Below are positions 9,151 through 17,792 of a stretch of DNA of 46,571 nucleotides, piece after piece. Below the pieces are notes generated by a model. It did no database searches. It had not been told where the DNA came from and was given only the letters and a program-made list of their open reading frames with translations. The DNA is taken from NCBI GenBank assembly GCA_030620005.1, contig JAUXAJ010000003.1, forward strand, positions 1 to 46,571, written 5' to 3'. This stretch comes from Promethearchaeota archaeon (lineage in GTDB: Archaea; Asgardarchaeota; Lokiarchaeia; Sigynarchaeales; SOKP01). The stretch's first letter is position 1. Each line of letters begins with the position of its first letter. The position numbers and the translations under genes are program-made.

Positions 9151-9525
9151 CTACAGACGCGTTAATTCGTCAGCAAAATTATCAAACATGTCAATATTTC
9201 CATCCCAATTACGAAACAACTCTTCTCCATATAATTGGAAGAATTTTGTAGCAATCTTTTCTAATTCTCCTAATGCTTTTTTTTCTTTTTTACCCGGTGC
9301 TGAAGAACCAATAAATATGAAGCTATTTTTTTTATACAAACTGAACCGCTTGTTGCTCATTTCAAAATTATTTAATCCACCAGTAGCAATTTCTTGAGCA
9401 AAAGAGTTTATCGCGCTCATGATCATGCCAAAAAATTGTTCTTTCAATGATTCATCGTAAACTCTACTAAATACGACTGTTCCCGCTTCTGTAATAATCC
9501 AAATGTCTCGTAATATTCTAACCAA
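9151..9525 (-). CDS. Small longin/roadblock-type fold protein (Asgard GTPase-associated type)
   Basis: This 124-residue protein opens with the beta-hairpin pattern RDIWIITEAGTVVFSRV, followed by an amphipathic helix (FFGMIMSAINSFAQEI), a second sheet (FSLYKKNSFIFIGSS) and a C-terminal helix ending near DMFDNFADELTRL. That layout is the longin-like fold of adaptor small subunits and Ragulator-like proteins. Asgard genomes encode many such short proteins, presumed to regulate or scaffold small GTPases. The start is TTG at 9525. The terminator is TAG, with a second in-frame TAG eight codons later. No neighbour clarifies its partner. Fold assignment is by pattern only. Confidence 0.6.
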   Translation of the reverse strand: MVRILRDIWIITEAGTVVFSRVYDESLKEQFFGMIMSAINSFAQEIATGGLNNFEMSNKRFSLYKKNSFIFIGSSAPGKKEKKALGELEKIATKFFQLYGEELFRNWDGNIDMFDNFADELTRL

Positions 9526-9683
9526 GTATTCATACCAAATTTCTTTTTTAAATATATAATAATGACATTTTTATTTATTTTTTATGTATCAACAGAATTA
9601 TAATTTTTATCTTTATTTAAAAAAAAGATCTAAATAACTTTGCGAATTATATTTATTAGATTAATAAATTCACGTTTGTAAAA

Positions 9684-10595
9684 TTGAAAAAAGAATTAAA
9701 TTTAGCAAATAAAGTTGTAAAGGAAGCCTTTAAAATCCCCGAATGGTTTAAAGAGAGAGGGTTCGAATTTTTTAAAAAACAAGATAGTACTCCAGTAACA
9801 TTAGCAGATTTAGCGACTCAAATATTCATTATATCTGAATTAAAAAGAGAATTTCCCGATGATAGTATTATCGCCGAAGAAGAGGGCTCTCTAATTGATA
9901 AAAACTCAGAAAAAATAATTAGAAAGTGTTTTGAAGACTTAGGTATTAAAGTACAAAATATTAAAGACTTGGTCAATTATAGAGGTAGACCTTCTGAACG
10001 ACAATGGTCTGTAGATCCTATAGATGGTACTCAAGGTTTTGTGGAAGGTCTATCATATGCGGTTGGCATTGGATTCATGAGAAAATCGGATCCAAAAAGT
10101 TGTGCTATAGCTGTACCAAATTATGATGAAAACGGTTTGGCGATTTTTACAGCAGAAAAAGGTCAAGGAGCAAAAGCCTCTTACGGAGAAAAAATTTTCA
10201 AGCCCATACATGTAAGCAAACAAAATGAAATAAAAAAGGTACGAATGTGCCATTCATTGCATTATAACTTGCCTTGGGTCATTGAATTTTCAGAAAAAGC
10301 AGGAATTAATGATATAGTTCAAAAAGATAGCATGTTAAAGTATTGCATGGTTGCTGATGGAAGCGTTGATTTGTACATAAAACCGTTAAAACCCAATCAC
10401 GCTTTTACTTGGGATTACATGCCGGGAGATTTATTAGTTAGAGAAGCAGGAGGAAAAGTAACAGATTTGAATAACGAACCCCTAAAGTATGAAGGAGAAG
10501 AATGCATTTGGACTGCTCCAGGCATCGTTTCCTCCAATGGAATTCTACACGAAAAAGTTATAGATTCTCTTAAAAATTTCAATTATGATTATTAA
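9684..10595 (+). CDS. Hal2/CysQ-type 3'(2'),5'-bisphosphate nucleotidase (inositol monophosphatase superfamily)
   Basis: This 303-residue enzyme has the metal-binding motifs of the lithium-sensitive phosphatase superfamily: DSTPVTLADLATQ (first helix), IIAEEEG (metal-binding Glu pair) and WSVDPIDGTQGFVEG (D-P-I-D-G-T, about residues 111-124), with TWDYMPGDLLVREAGG near 249. The D-P-I-D-G-T-x-G-F form and the S-x-P-V-T-x-A-D motif favour the SAL1/Hal2 branch, which hydrolyses 3'-phosphoadenosine 5'-phosphate, over true inositol phosphatases. It is translated from a TTG at 9684. A role in recycling the by-product of sulfation is family knowledge, not seen here. Confidence 0.8.
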   Translation: MKKELNLANKVVKEAFKIPEWFKERGFEFFKKQDSTPVTLADLATQIFIISELKREFPDDSIIAEEEGSLIDKNSEKIIRKCFEDLGIKVQNIKDLVNYRGRPSERQWSVDPIDGTQGFVEGLSYAVGIGFMRKSDPKSCAIAVPNYDENGLAIFTAEKGQGAKASYGEKIFKPIHVSKQNEIKKVRMCHSLHYNLPWVIEFSEKAGINDIVQKDSMLKYCMVADGSVDLYIKPLKPNHAFTWDYMPGDLLVREAGGKVTDLNNEPLKYEGEECIWTAPGIVSSNGILHEKVIDSLKNFNYDY

Positions 10596-10622
10596 TATTT
10601 TAAAAAGTTAATTCTACATGGT

Positions 10623-11043
10623 ATGGATTCCTTAGATAAGAAAGAAATTGATGTTGAATTTATCGCTGAAAAAGCATTAAATGATAAAAAAATACTAACA
10701 GAATTATTAGAAGGAATCTTGTTCAAAAAGGATACTATAAGGTTCAATAGTCATAAGTTCTTACTATTAATTAGTGAAATCACCCTAAAGAATTGTATTC
10801 TAAATGGGATTACTTCGCAGACTTATTAACCAGAAAAAAAAACTTCCAAAAATTTATTGCAATCTATATTTTGGCATGCTTAACGAGAATTGATAGGAAC
10901 AATAAGTTTGAGGAAATTTCCGATTTATATTTCAGTCAAATTGATGATAAAAGTGTAATGAAAGCTTCCCACTTGGCATTTAATCTAGAAAGATTGCTAA
11001 ACTAAAACCTGAATTACAAATTGCAATAACAAGAATATTATAA
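10623..11043 (+). pseudogene. HEAT-like helical repeat protein, frameshifted twice
   Basis: Two frames join to give MDSLDKKEIDVEFIAEKALN through LLISE, then HPKELYSKWDYFADLL, a stretch typical of archaeal HEAT-like helical proteins, continuing to DDKSVMKASHLAFNLER. A third frame supplies AKLKPELQIAITRIL before TAA at 11041-11043. Both breaks are repaired by one extra A (GAAATCACCC at about 10776 and AGATTGCT at about 10992). Its size would be about 140 residues, shorter than the usual helical scaffold. It is convergent with DNA polymerase IV, five bases away. Either it is a relic or the assembly lost two bases. Confidence 0.65.
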
Positions 11044-11047
11044 AGCT

Positions 11048-12136
11048 CTAAATCATAGCAAAGTTTAGTATGCTTGTTTGCTTAACTTTTGGATTTTTCT
11101 CAAAATTAGCTAATTTAATGCCTACAAGTCTCACCTTTTTATTAAAATTTGAAAACTCTTTATAAAGTTCTAATATTACTTCCAATACCTTATCTTTGTC
11201 TTGTATTGGAAAAGGAACTGACTTTGCCCGTGTATATGTCACGAAACCTTCAAAACGAACCTTTAATGAAATCGTTTTGTAAAAAATATTATTCTTTACA
11301 ACGGATTTGTGAAGTTTCTCGTTTATTTCTTCAAATTTTAATAAAATTTCGTTAAAATCATCAGTATCCTGGTAAAAAGTCCTTTCTTTACTTATTGACT
11401 TCCTATCTCCGTGAAATTCCTTTACTTCTCGGGCGTCTTTGCCATTAACGATGTCATGAACCCATTTTCCGTTTTTTCCAAAGAGTTCAATCATTTTATA
11501 TAAAGGAGTGTTAATAATGTCTCCAATTGTTTTAATTCCTTTTTTATTGTAATAAATCTTGGATTTTTTTCCTATCCCAGGAATACGTGTTATATCCATA
11601 TCTTGTAAAAATTCAGTAATCTCTTCGGGTCTCACTATGGTAATTGCATTTGGCTTTCGGACATCTGAAGCTATTTTTGCAATTGATTTGGTTGAAGAAC
11701 AGCCGATTGAGACGGTAATTCCTACTTCTTCTAGAACTTCTAGTTGCATTTTTTTACAAAGAAGTTTTACTTTCTCGTAATTTTCACAAACATGAGAAAT
11801 ATCTAAATAGGCTTCATCGATTCCGACTTGTTCGAAAATTGGAGAGTATTGGTTTAAAATGTTCATGACTTCTTTCGAAGCATTGAAATACTTTTTTGAA
11901 TGGGGTCGCAGGTAAATTCCAAGTGGACAATTTTTATATGCTCGTGAAATTGGCATGCCTGAATGTAGACCAAATATTCTTGCTTCATAAGAACAAGTAG
12001 AAACGACTCCTCGTCCCCTTCCCTCCATTGGATCTACTCCTATTATAACTGGTTTTCCCTTGTATTCTGGATTATCTCTGATTTCAACCGATGCAAAGAA
12101 ACAATCTAAATCACAGTGGAGAATGATCCGATTCAT
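11048..12136 (-). CDS. dinB: DNA polymerase IV (DinB/Dpo4), Y-family translesion polymerase
   Basis: This 362-residue polymerase has the Y-family order: palm start HCDLDCFFASVEIRDNPEYK with metal-binding Asp, SYEARIFGLHSGMPISRAY, the second acidic motif VGIDEAYLDIS (about residues 102-112), SIGCSSTKSIAKIASDVRKP, a thumb helix-hairpin-helix (MDITRIPGIGKKSK) and the little-finger domain. The tail reads KQTSILNFAMI, which fits a PCNA-interacting QxxIxxF box. It bypasses damaged template bases during replication. The start is ATG at 12136 and the terminator is TAG. It is single copy in the window with no operon partner. Confidence 0.93.
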   Translation of the reverse strand: MNRIILHCDLDCFFASVEIRDNPEYKGKPVIIGVDPMEGRGRGVVSTCSYEARIFGLHSGMPISRAYKNCPLGIYLRPHSKKYFNASKEVMNILNQYSPIFEQVGIDEAYLDISHVCENYEKVKLLCKKMQLEVLEEVGITVSIGCSSTKSIAKIASDVRKPNAITIVRPEEITEFLQDMDITRIPGIGKKSKIYYNKKGIKTIGDIINTPLYKMIELFGKNGKWVHDIVNGKDAREVKEFHGDRKSISKERTFYQDTDDFNEILLKFEEINEKLHKSVVKNNIFYKTISLKVRFEGFVTYTRAKSVPFPIQDKDKVLEVILELYKEFSNFNKKVRLVGIKLANFEKNPKVKQTSILNFAMI

Positions 12137-12305
12137 TTTTATAAATTATGAGTTAAAAATTAAATCATTTAATAACACTGAATAAAAATTTTTAACATAT
12201 ATAAAAAAATAGAGTATCATGAATTTTAATAAAAAATATTTTTCATTTGAAGGACATTAAAATATAATATCTATTTTTTTTAATAATCATGAGATCTCCT
12301 TTCTA

Positions 12306-12716
12306 ATGGAAGTTATTAACGAACCGCATCTTAGATCTGAAGTAGTAATAGGTTCAAATAAAATACATGTAAGAGGCTTAGCACAAGCAGGAGAAGGCAA
12401 TGTAAGTGTCAGGGTACCAAATAATGACGAGATTTTTATCACACCAACTTTTAATCAATATGAACATCTAAGAAAGGAAGATATAGTTCACATGAAATTC
12501 GACGGTACTAATTTGAGTAAAGGTAGGAAAGCTTCTTCGGAATAACGATCTCAAGTTAAAATGGCTGAACTAGTAGAAAAACTGGCGTGGATTCATTAAG
12601 GCGCAACTCAAATGGGAGATATTCATATAATTTCTGATAAGTCTTGTCCAATGTTTATTGATGACTTTGAAGAAAAGTTTACGACTCATACAGAAGTCGT
12701 ATCGAAATGCGATTAA
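12306..12716 (+). pseudogene. Decayed first copy of a tandem class II aldolase pair
   Basis: The first 79 codons (to TAA at 12543-12545) align with the intact downstream copy from its start to about the zinc-site Glu region: RGLAQAGEGNVSVRV against KGLVEDGEGNVSVRI. After the stop, another frame, ELVEKLAWIH stop GATQMGDIHII to TAA at 12714-12716, matches that copy's C-terminal ILEKLAKIYWGALQVGEPLKI. The middle, which holds the HDH and NHG zinc motifs, is deleted. This is therefore a duplicated gene with an internal deletion and a dead product. Confidence 0.75.
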
Positions 12717-12766
12717 TTCAAGAACAAGGTATATTTTTAACAAATTTTGAATTAATTCAAAATATG

Positions 12767-13444
12767 ACAATTGATAAAATAGATCAAATTCGAATGCAAG
12801 TCGTCCGAGGTGCACAAGAAATTTACGCTAAAGGGTTAGTAGAAGATGGAGAAGGGAATGTCAGCGTACGAATAAACAAGAATGAAATCATGGTTACTCC
12901 AACGTCTACAAAATATAATCTAATGACTCCAGAAAAGATGGTTCACATGGATTTAGATGGAAACGTTATGGGATCAAGCAAAATTCCTTCAACAGAAGTC
13001 AAGATGCATCTAGCTGTATACAAAGATAGACCAAAGGTTTCATGTGTTATTCACGATCATTCTACTTATGTTACCATACTTTCAGTTTTAAGAAAAAATA
13101 TTCCCATATTAATGGAACAACAGGTTATTTTTCTTGGAGGAGAAATACAATGTACTGAAATTACAGAAGCTCATACCGATGAAATGGGTTCAAGCGCATT
13201 AAAGGCCCTAGATAGAAACAATGCTGCAATTTTAGCAAATCATGGTGCAATTATATGTGGAAAGTCTGTTGATCATGCTGTAAGATTTGCAATAATCCTA
13301 GAAAAACTTGCAAAAATCTATTGGGGTGCTTTACAAGTTGGAGAACCGTTAAAGATACCCGAAGAAAACTTATTGGAACATAAAAAAATGTTTAATAGTC
13401 TTTTTGCGTCTTATCCAAGAAGAATGCGAAAAATAAAATTTTAA
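12767..13444 (+). CDS. Class II aldolase / L-ribulose-5-phosphate 4-epimerase family protein
   Basis: This 225-residue enzyme of the FucA/AraD family uses zinc held by His residues in VIHDHSTYV (HxH) and ILANHGAII (NHG), with the catalytic Glu in PSTEVKMH and GEGNVSVR forming the phosphate-binding loop. It cleaves or epimerises a ketose 1- or 5-phosphate. I choose ATG at 12767 because it matches the start of the decayed paralog; the frame is open back to an ATG at 12707, which lies in the relic. It begins a same-strand run with two amidohydrolases and a TIM-barrel isomerase, suggesting sugar or sugar-acid breakdown. Confidence 0.85.
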   Translation, partial: TIDKIDQIRMQVVRGAQEIYAKGLVEDGEGNVSVRINKNEIMVTPTSTKYNLMTPEKMVHMDLDGNVMGSSKIPSTEVKMHLAVYKDRPKVSCVIHDHSTYVTILSVLRKNIPILMEQQVIFLGGEIQCTEITEAHTDEMGSSALKALDRNNAAILANHGAIICGKSVDHAVRFAIILEKLAKIYWGALQVGEPLKIPEENLLEHKKMFNSLFASYPRRMRKIKF

Positions 13445-13502
13445 ATTCTATAATTTTCAAATGTTCCATATTAAAAAAAAAAAAAAGAGTTGATATAATA
13501 AC

Positions 13503-14288
13503 ATGGATAAAAACTTGGATTTTGATGTTCCAAAATATAAAATATTTGATTATCATCGACACATTTCTACTTTAAATGGTTTCGAAGACAATTTAAAAAA
13601 GTTCAATATTGGTAGATTTTGCTTGATGCCAACAATGATAGAAAACGATTTTCAAAACATACCTTCATTCATCGAGAAAGTTAAGCCATATCACATAAAG
13701 TATAAAGAACAAGCAGTAATATTCGGGGCTTTAAATTTCTCTAAGGACATTGAATATAATTTAAATCTTTTAAAACAACAACAACAAGAATTAGCCATAA
13801 AAGGCATTAAAATTCATCCAGAACAAGGTTTTAAGCTTGAGAAACAATTATTAACACCCTATTTTAATGCAATTACTGAAGTTTTAGGTCGTAACATTCC
13901 AGTGTATATTCACATGGATTGGCCTTTAATTGAAGAGAAAGGTTATGCTCCCTTTTCCAATAAAGAGACGTTCGATAAAGTCGCTTCCTTTTTTCCAGAT
14001 TTTAAATTTATTATGGGGCACGCTGGTGGTTCGGGGCAATATCGAAATGTATGGAAAACTTGTAAAAAATTTCCTAATGTCTTTATCGAGACTTCGATGG
14101 GTCCGTCAACATCGCCTTTAGAAGAAGTCGTGCAGAAAATTGGTCCAGAAAGAGTTTTATTCGGAAGTAATTATCCTCATTGCGGTACGAGCGTTGAACT
14201 CGTAAAAATCCTGTGCTTACACGATGTTTCCGATGCTGATAAAAAAACCATTTTAGAATCAAACTGGGAGGTGCTTTTCGCGAGATGA
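13503..14288 (+). CDS. Amidohydrolase-2 family TIM-barrel metal-dependent hydrolase (first of a pair)
   Basis: This 261-residue protein has the ACMSD-like amidohydrolase layout: first-strand HxH in FDYHRHIST (about residue 16), KIHPEQG mid-barrel, YIHMDWPL (fifth-strand His), MGHAGG (sixth-strand His) and LFGSNYPHC with an Asn where the eighth-strand catalytic Asp usually sits. It probably hydrolyses or decarboxylates a small lactone or acid. It overlaps the next gene by four bases (ATGA) and the two are paralogs, so they are surely co-translated. The replacement of the eighth-strand Asp (Asn in FGSN) raises the possibility that this partner is catalytically weak. Confidence 0.75.
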   Translation: MDKNLDFDVPKYKIFDYHRHISTLNGFEDNLKKFNIGRFCLMPTMIENDFQNIPSFIEKVKPYHIKYKEQAVIFGALNFSKDIEYNLNLLKQQQQELAIKGIKIHPEQGFKLEKQLLTPYFNAITEVLGRNIPVYIHMDWPLIEEKGYAPFSNKETFDKVASFFPDFKFIMGHAGGSGQYRNVWKTCKKFPNVFIETSMGPSTSPLEEVVQKIGPERVLFGSNYPHCGTSVELVKILCLHDVSDADKKTILESNWEVLFAR

Positions 14289-15136
14289 TTGTTTACGAAG
14301 ACGAGGAGTACTTGCTTTGGGACGCTCACACGCACTTTTCGAATCTTGTTTCGAAACCATTCAAATTTTTACTAAAAAGTTTAAGCATTAAAGAGATAAT
14401 GGATTTTGTTTTTGCAAGTTGGACCGAAGCCAAGAAAGATTCCAAAAATCGGCTCGAACGAAACATCAATCTTTACAAGTTAGTTTTAGATTATTATAAC
14501 ATTGACAAGGCAATTCAGTTACCCGTTTTTAAATTAGACAGAAAATTCAGTTATCGAATGAACGAGATGTTTCAGGAGAGAATTTTCGGATTTGGCTATA
14601 TAGCTCCAAGAGCAAAAAGTTTAGAAGAAGACCTACAAGAAATAGTGGAAAAAAAAGTTCTTGGGATAAAAATACACCCCTCATTTGGAAAATTTACTTT
14701 TAAAGCGTGTCAGGACGAATTAACTAATATTTTTCAATTCTGTGCCGAAAACAAGATAATTGTTCTTTCTCACACTGGAAGCCATTCTGAAATCAAAAAT
14801 TTGGTTCCAATTCTTAAAAAATGCGATGAGACGAGGTTCATAATTGCCCATTCAGGACTTTGCCCTCAAGTGAATGATGCAATACAAGTCGCTAAGAACT
14901 ATTCAAATATTTATTTAGAAATGTCGGGCAATCCATATACATATAAATTCATGGAAGCCATTAAGTCTTCAGACATCGGAGTGGAAAGAGTATTATTTGG
15001 AACGGATTTACCAAGTTTAAACCCTCGAGTAGAGATTGAGAAGGTGTTAGCACTTGATATTTCCGTAGACGAGAGAAGGTTGATTTTTTCAGGAAATCTT
15101 CAAAAATTGATGAAAAATACGAAATTAAAAGTTTAA
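14285..15136 (+). CDS. Amidohydrolase-2 family TIM-barrel metal-dependent hydrolase (second of a pair)
   Basis: This 283-residue paralog of the preceding gene keeps the full motif set: LLWDAHTHFS (HxH), GIKIHPSFG, VLSHTGSH, FIIAHSG and LFGTDLPS with the eighth-strand Asp. It is predicted to be a zinc-dependent hydrolase or lactonase acting on a small carbohydrate-derived or aromatic acid. The start ATG at 14285 overlaps the TGA stop of its neighbour, which implies translational coupling and possibly a heteromeric enzyme with one active and one regulatory subunit (inference). It ends with TAA and is followed by an AT-rich gap. Confidence 0.78.
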   Translation: MIVYEDEEYLLWDAHTHFSNLVSKPFKFLLKSLSIKEIMDFVFASWTEAKKDSKNRLERNINLYKLVLDYYNIDKAIQLPVFKLDRKFSYRMNEMFQERIFGFGYIAPRAKSLEEDLQEIVEKKVLGIKIHPSFGKFTFKACQDELTNIFQFCAENKIIVLSHTGSHSEIKNLVPILKKCDETRFIIAHSGLCPQVNDAIQVAKNYSNIYLEMSGNPYTYKFMEAIKSSDIGVERVLFGTDLPSLNPRVEIEKVLALDISVDERRLIFSGNLQKLMKNTKLKV

Positions 15137-15180
15137 ACACGCTTCAACTGCTAACCAAAATAATTTTTCTCTGAGAAGTA

Positions 15181-15282
15181 TTTTTTTCGAATGAAATACT
15201 ACTCGGGATTACGGTAGCGTTAGCTTATTTAATTCCCTGTCTATTATTTGTCCACATCAGATTTAAAACTAGAGATGTATAA
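15181..15282 (+). pseudogene. Possible relic of a membrane-protein C-terminus
   Basis: The open stretch here encodes EILLGITVALAYLIPCLLF followed by a positively charged end (VHIRFKTRDV) before TAA at 15280-15282. It looks like one transmembrane helix with a cytoplasmic tail, yet there is no ATG, GTG or TTG at a sensible position. It may be the remains of a larger membrane protein or chance; evidence is thin. Confidence 0.25.
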
Positions 15283-15407
15283 TTATTTTTTTTTATTTTA
15301 TTTGTGTTTGTTTTTAAATTTCTAATAATGAAACTAATGCTTTTGAGCATCCTTAAATTATTTGTTTAATTTATTTTTTTACTTAAGAATTCAGATTTGA
15401 TGAAAGG

Positions 15408-16244
15408 ATGGAATTAGGTATAAGTAGTTTAGGAAATCTCGTGGAACTTGCGTTAACAAAAAAATATACGAGAATGATAGATTTATTGTTAGATGCTACA
15501 GAAGCGTGTCTTAAGTTTGCGGAAGAAGAAAAAGACGTTAAAGTTTGTGAAATAGTGTTAGATCCGCCAGAGATACATGAAAACGAATATAGACAAAAAT
15601 TCGTTGATTTATGTAATTCGTTTTCAATTAAAAAATCCATTCACGGTCCTTTTATTGATATAACTCTGTGTTCTCATAATGCTTTTCTCTCTAAAGCGTC
15701 AGTGGAAGCATACATAGAGTCGGCTAAAATTTGTGACGAAATTAATGCCCATCTATTAACGATCCATCCAGGTCTGCCAAATTATCTTTCAAGATTTGTA
15801 AAAGGTTTTAACGTGAAGAGATTAATTGAAGCGACCAATGCTTTATTAGACGCTACTTCTAAATTAAAAACGACCGTCTGCATTGAAAACATGCCAAGTT
15901 CAACTAATTTTTTTTTAAAAGTAAAAGAAATTGACGATTTTTTTACCGTAATGAATAGGAACGATCTCTTTATAACCTACGATACATCTCACGCATGGAC
16001 CTGCAATATGAATTTAGAATTATTTTGGGAAAAGTTCCACGATAAAATAAAAAATATTCATTTAGTTGATAACGCTGATAAAAAGTCTGATAACCATCCG
16101 GTGCTTGGAAGTGGAAAGGTTAATTTTCAAGAGATCTTTGACTTAGCCCGAAAATACAATTACGACGGTTCCATGATAATCGAATTATCTTTCGCCAAAG
16201 GGTTGGCTCAAAGCATAGATTTCATACAAAAATTTTTATATTAA
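15408..16244 (+). CDS. Sugar phosphate isomerase/epimerase-like TIM barrel (AP endonuclease 2 superfamily)
   Basis: This 278-residue protein shows the xylose-isomerase-like barrel: IHGPFIDITL, LLTIHPGLP, VCIENMPSS (metal Glu), LFITYDTSHAW (Asp and His), NIHLVDN (His and Asp) and a final MIIELSF Glu. These supply the usual divalent-metal site. The family includes hexulose-6-phosphate and hydroxypyruvate isomerases, inosose dehydratase and endonuclease IV; without the DNA-binding loops an isomerase or epimerase is more likely. It closes the same-strand run with the class II aldolase and amidohydrolases, and presumably acts in the same pathway. The ATG start at 15408 follows a GA-rich ribosome site (AAAGG). 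Confidence 0.78.
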   Translation: MELGISSLGNLVELALTKKYTRMIDLLLDATEACLKFAEEEKDVKVCEIVLDPPEIHENEYRQKFVDLCNSFSIKKSIHGPFIDITLCSHNAFLSKASVEAYIESAKICDEINAHLLTIHPGLPNYLSRFVKGFNVKRLIEATNALLDATSKLKTTVCIENMPSSTNFFLKVKEIDDFFTVMNRNDLFITYDTSHAWTCNMNLELFWEKFHDKIKNIHLVDNADKKSDNHPVLGSGKVNFQEIFDLARKYNYDGSMIIELSFAKGLAQSIDFIQKFLY

Positions 16245-16281
16245 TATAAAATATAATAAAATATAATTTATTTTCAAAAAA

Positions 16282-16688
16282 ATGGGTGTTGTACAATTCC
16301 AATAATTTCATTACAAATTTCAGATGACTTGTTGGAAAGGTTTGAGAAAGTTCGAAACTTGAGGGGGTTTAGCTCAAAAAGCGAGGCTTTACGGGGTTCC
16401 ATTGTGAACTTTATAGAGACATACGAAAAATTCGACACTTTAAAAGGATACAAAATAATGACGATCAATTTAGTGCATCCTTTTAAGGAAGTAATTGTCA
16501 ACCAGATTTCCGAACTGTATGTTCGATTTCATCAATTAATCAAGACGACAAGTGATTGGAGAATCGCTGATAAAAAGATTGAAGTTATTTTAGCCGTAGG
16601 AGAAGTTGGACTCATCAAGGATTTTTACATGAAGCTGGCAAATATCAAGGAAGTAAATTGTTCCATTCACGAATTGATCATAGAATAA
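16282..16688 (+). CDS. NikR-like ribbon-helix-helix regulator with ACT-type domain; probable one-base frame break at the N-terminus
   Basis: The body reads DDLLERFEKVRNLRGFSSKS then EALRGSIVNFIETYE (ribbon-helix-helix) followed by an ACT-like sensor half ending in NCSIHELIIE, the plan of the nickel regulator NikR. A TTG at 16329 gives 119 residues but would cut off the DNA-contacting first strand. That strand (IPIISLQIS) is present just upstream in frame without a standard start. ATG GGT GTT GTA at 16282 would supply the beginning if one A were added after it. The nickel ligands of NikR (an H-x-H and a Cys) are not evident, so the effector may differ. It is convergent with nadC. Confidence 0.65.
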
Positions 16689-16699
16689 CTTATTCAAAT

Positions 16700-17554
16700 T
16701 CAAATAAATCTAAGCGAAAAATCCACTTGCTCCGAAGGAAATTGAGTAAGTTTCCCAATACTTATGATATCGCATCCAGATTGAGTGTAACCCACAATGT
16801 TTTCGTCATTTATTCCACCAGACACTTCGATAAATACTTTATCCCGAAGACCATTCTTTTTAAGCAAATTAATAGCGTTCTCAACCTCTTTTGGGTTCAT
16901 GTTGTCAAGCATAATGATATCCGCTCCGTTTTTTGCTGCAATTATAACATCATCTGGTTTTTCAATTTCTATCTCAATCTTCTTTGTAAAACTCGTCTTT
17001 TTCTTCACGTCCTTTAACATCCTTTCTAAGTCTCCATTGTAGTACTTCAAATGAGTATCTTTTAGCAAAACCATGTCGTCTAACGAAAACCGATGAGTGT
17101 CTCCCAATCCAAGTTCCACGGCTCTTTTGTCAAAAATTCGAAGTCCAGGAAGCGTTTTTCTTGTACACGCTATTTTCATATTTTTTCCAGATTCTTCAAT
17201 AATTTTGACAAATTTCCTAACCGTTGATGTTATTGCACTCATGTGTGTAACGAGGTTAAGACTTACTCTTTCTCCTAGTAGGATATCCCTGGCCATTCCT
17301 TCCAACTCTAATATAATATCGCCTCTTTTAACTTCACTTCCATCTTTTTTTAGAAATCTTGAAGAGACATTTAAAATATCGAATAGAATCTTTAATTCCA
17401 TGAGTCCAGAAATATATCCCTCGCTTTTAGCAACGATTTTTGCCGAAACATTGGCGTCTTCTGGGATAAAACTTGCAGTTACGTCTTGAAAATTGCAGTC
17501 TTCTTCGAGAAATTCGCGCAATTTTCTCTCGATTACGATTTTATTATAGCTCAT
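16700..17554 (-). CDS. nadC: Nicotinate-nucleotide pyrophosphorylase (carboxylating), quinolinate phosphoribosyltransferase
   Basis: This 284-residue enzyme converts quinolinate and PRPP to nicotinate mononucleotide, the entry to de novo NAD synthesis. Recognised parts are EEDCNFQDVTASFIP (about residues 17-31), SGLMELKILF, ERVSLNLVTHMSAITSTV, the substrate-binding CTRKTLPGLRIFDKRAVELG, HRFSLDDMVLLKD and the barrel end EVSGGINDEN with SIGKLTQ. ModD paralogs share the fold, but the absence of molybdate genes and the TRKTxPGLR motif favour NadC. There is no nadA or nadB alongside. The start is ATG at 17554. Confidence 0.9.
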   Translation of the reverse strand: MSYNKIVIERKLREFLEEDCNFQDVTASFIPEDANVSAKIVAKSEGYISGLMELKILFDILNVSSRFLKKDGSEVKRGDIILELEGMARDILLGERVSLNLVTHMSAITSTVRKFVKIIEESGKNMKIACTRKTLPGLRIFDKRAVELGLGDTHRFSLDDMVLLKDTHLKYYNGDLERMLKDVKKKTSFTKKIEIEIEKPDDVIIAAKNGADIIMLDNMNPKEVENAINLLKKNGLRDKVFIEVSGGINDENIVGYTQSGCDIISIGKLTQFPSEQVDFSLRFI

Positions 17555-17792
17555 TATTAATCCTTTATCATTGGTATTATTTTAAATTAATTATCGTTCA
17601 TGGCTAATAAATCGATAATAACTCATTCCTTCAATAATCGGTGCCATTTTTTTTTAAGATTAAATAATTTTGTAATGTGAAGTATTACATGGAAAAAAAT
17701 CCAACCTTAAAATCTAAAGTTGAATAACAAGTTTTTTTAATTTTTTTCTTTTATTATATTTTAAATATAAATGCAATTTCAAGTAATTAAAC

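Noticed and set aside
9151..9525. Extension of the longin-like protein through its TAG
   Set aside because: The fold is complete at the TAG and the next eight codons lead only to another TAG.
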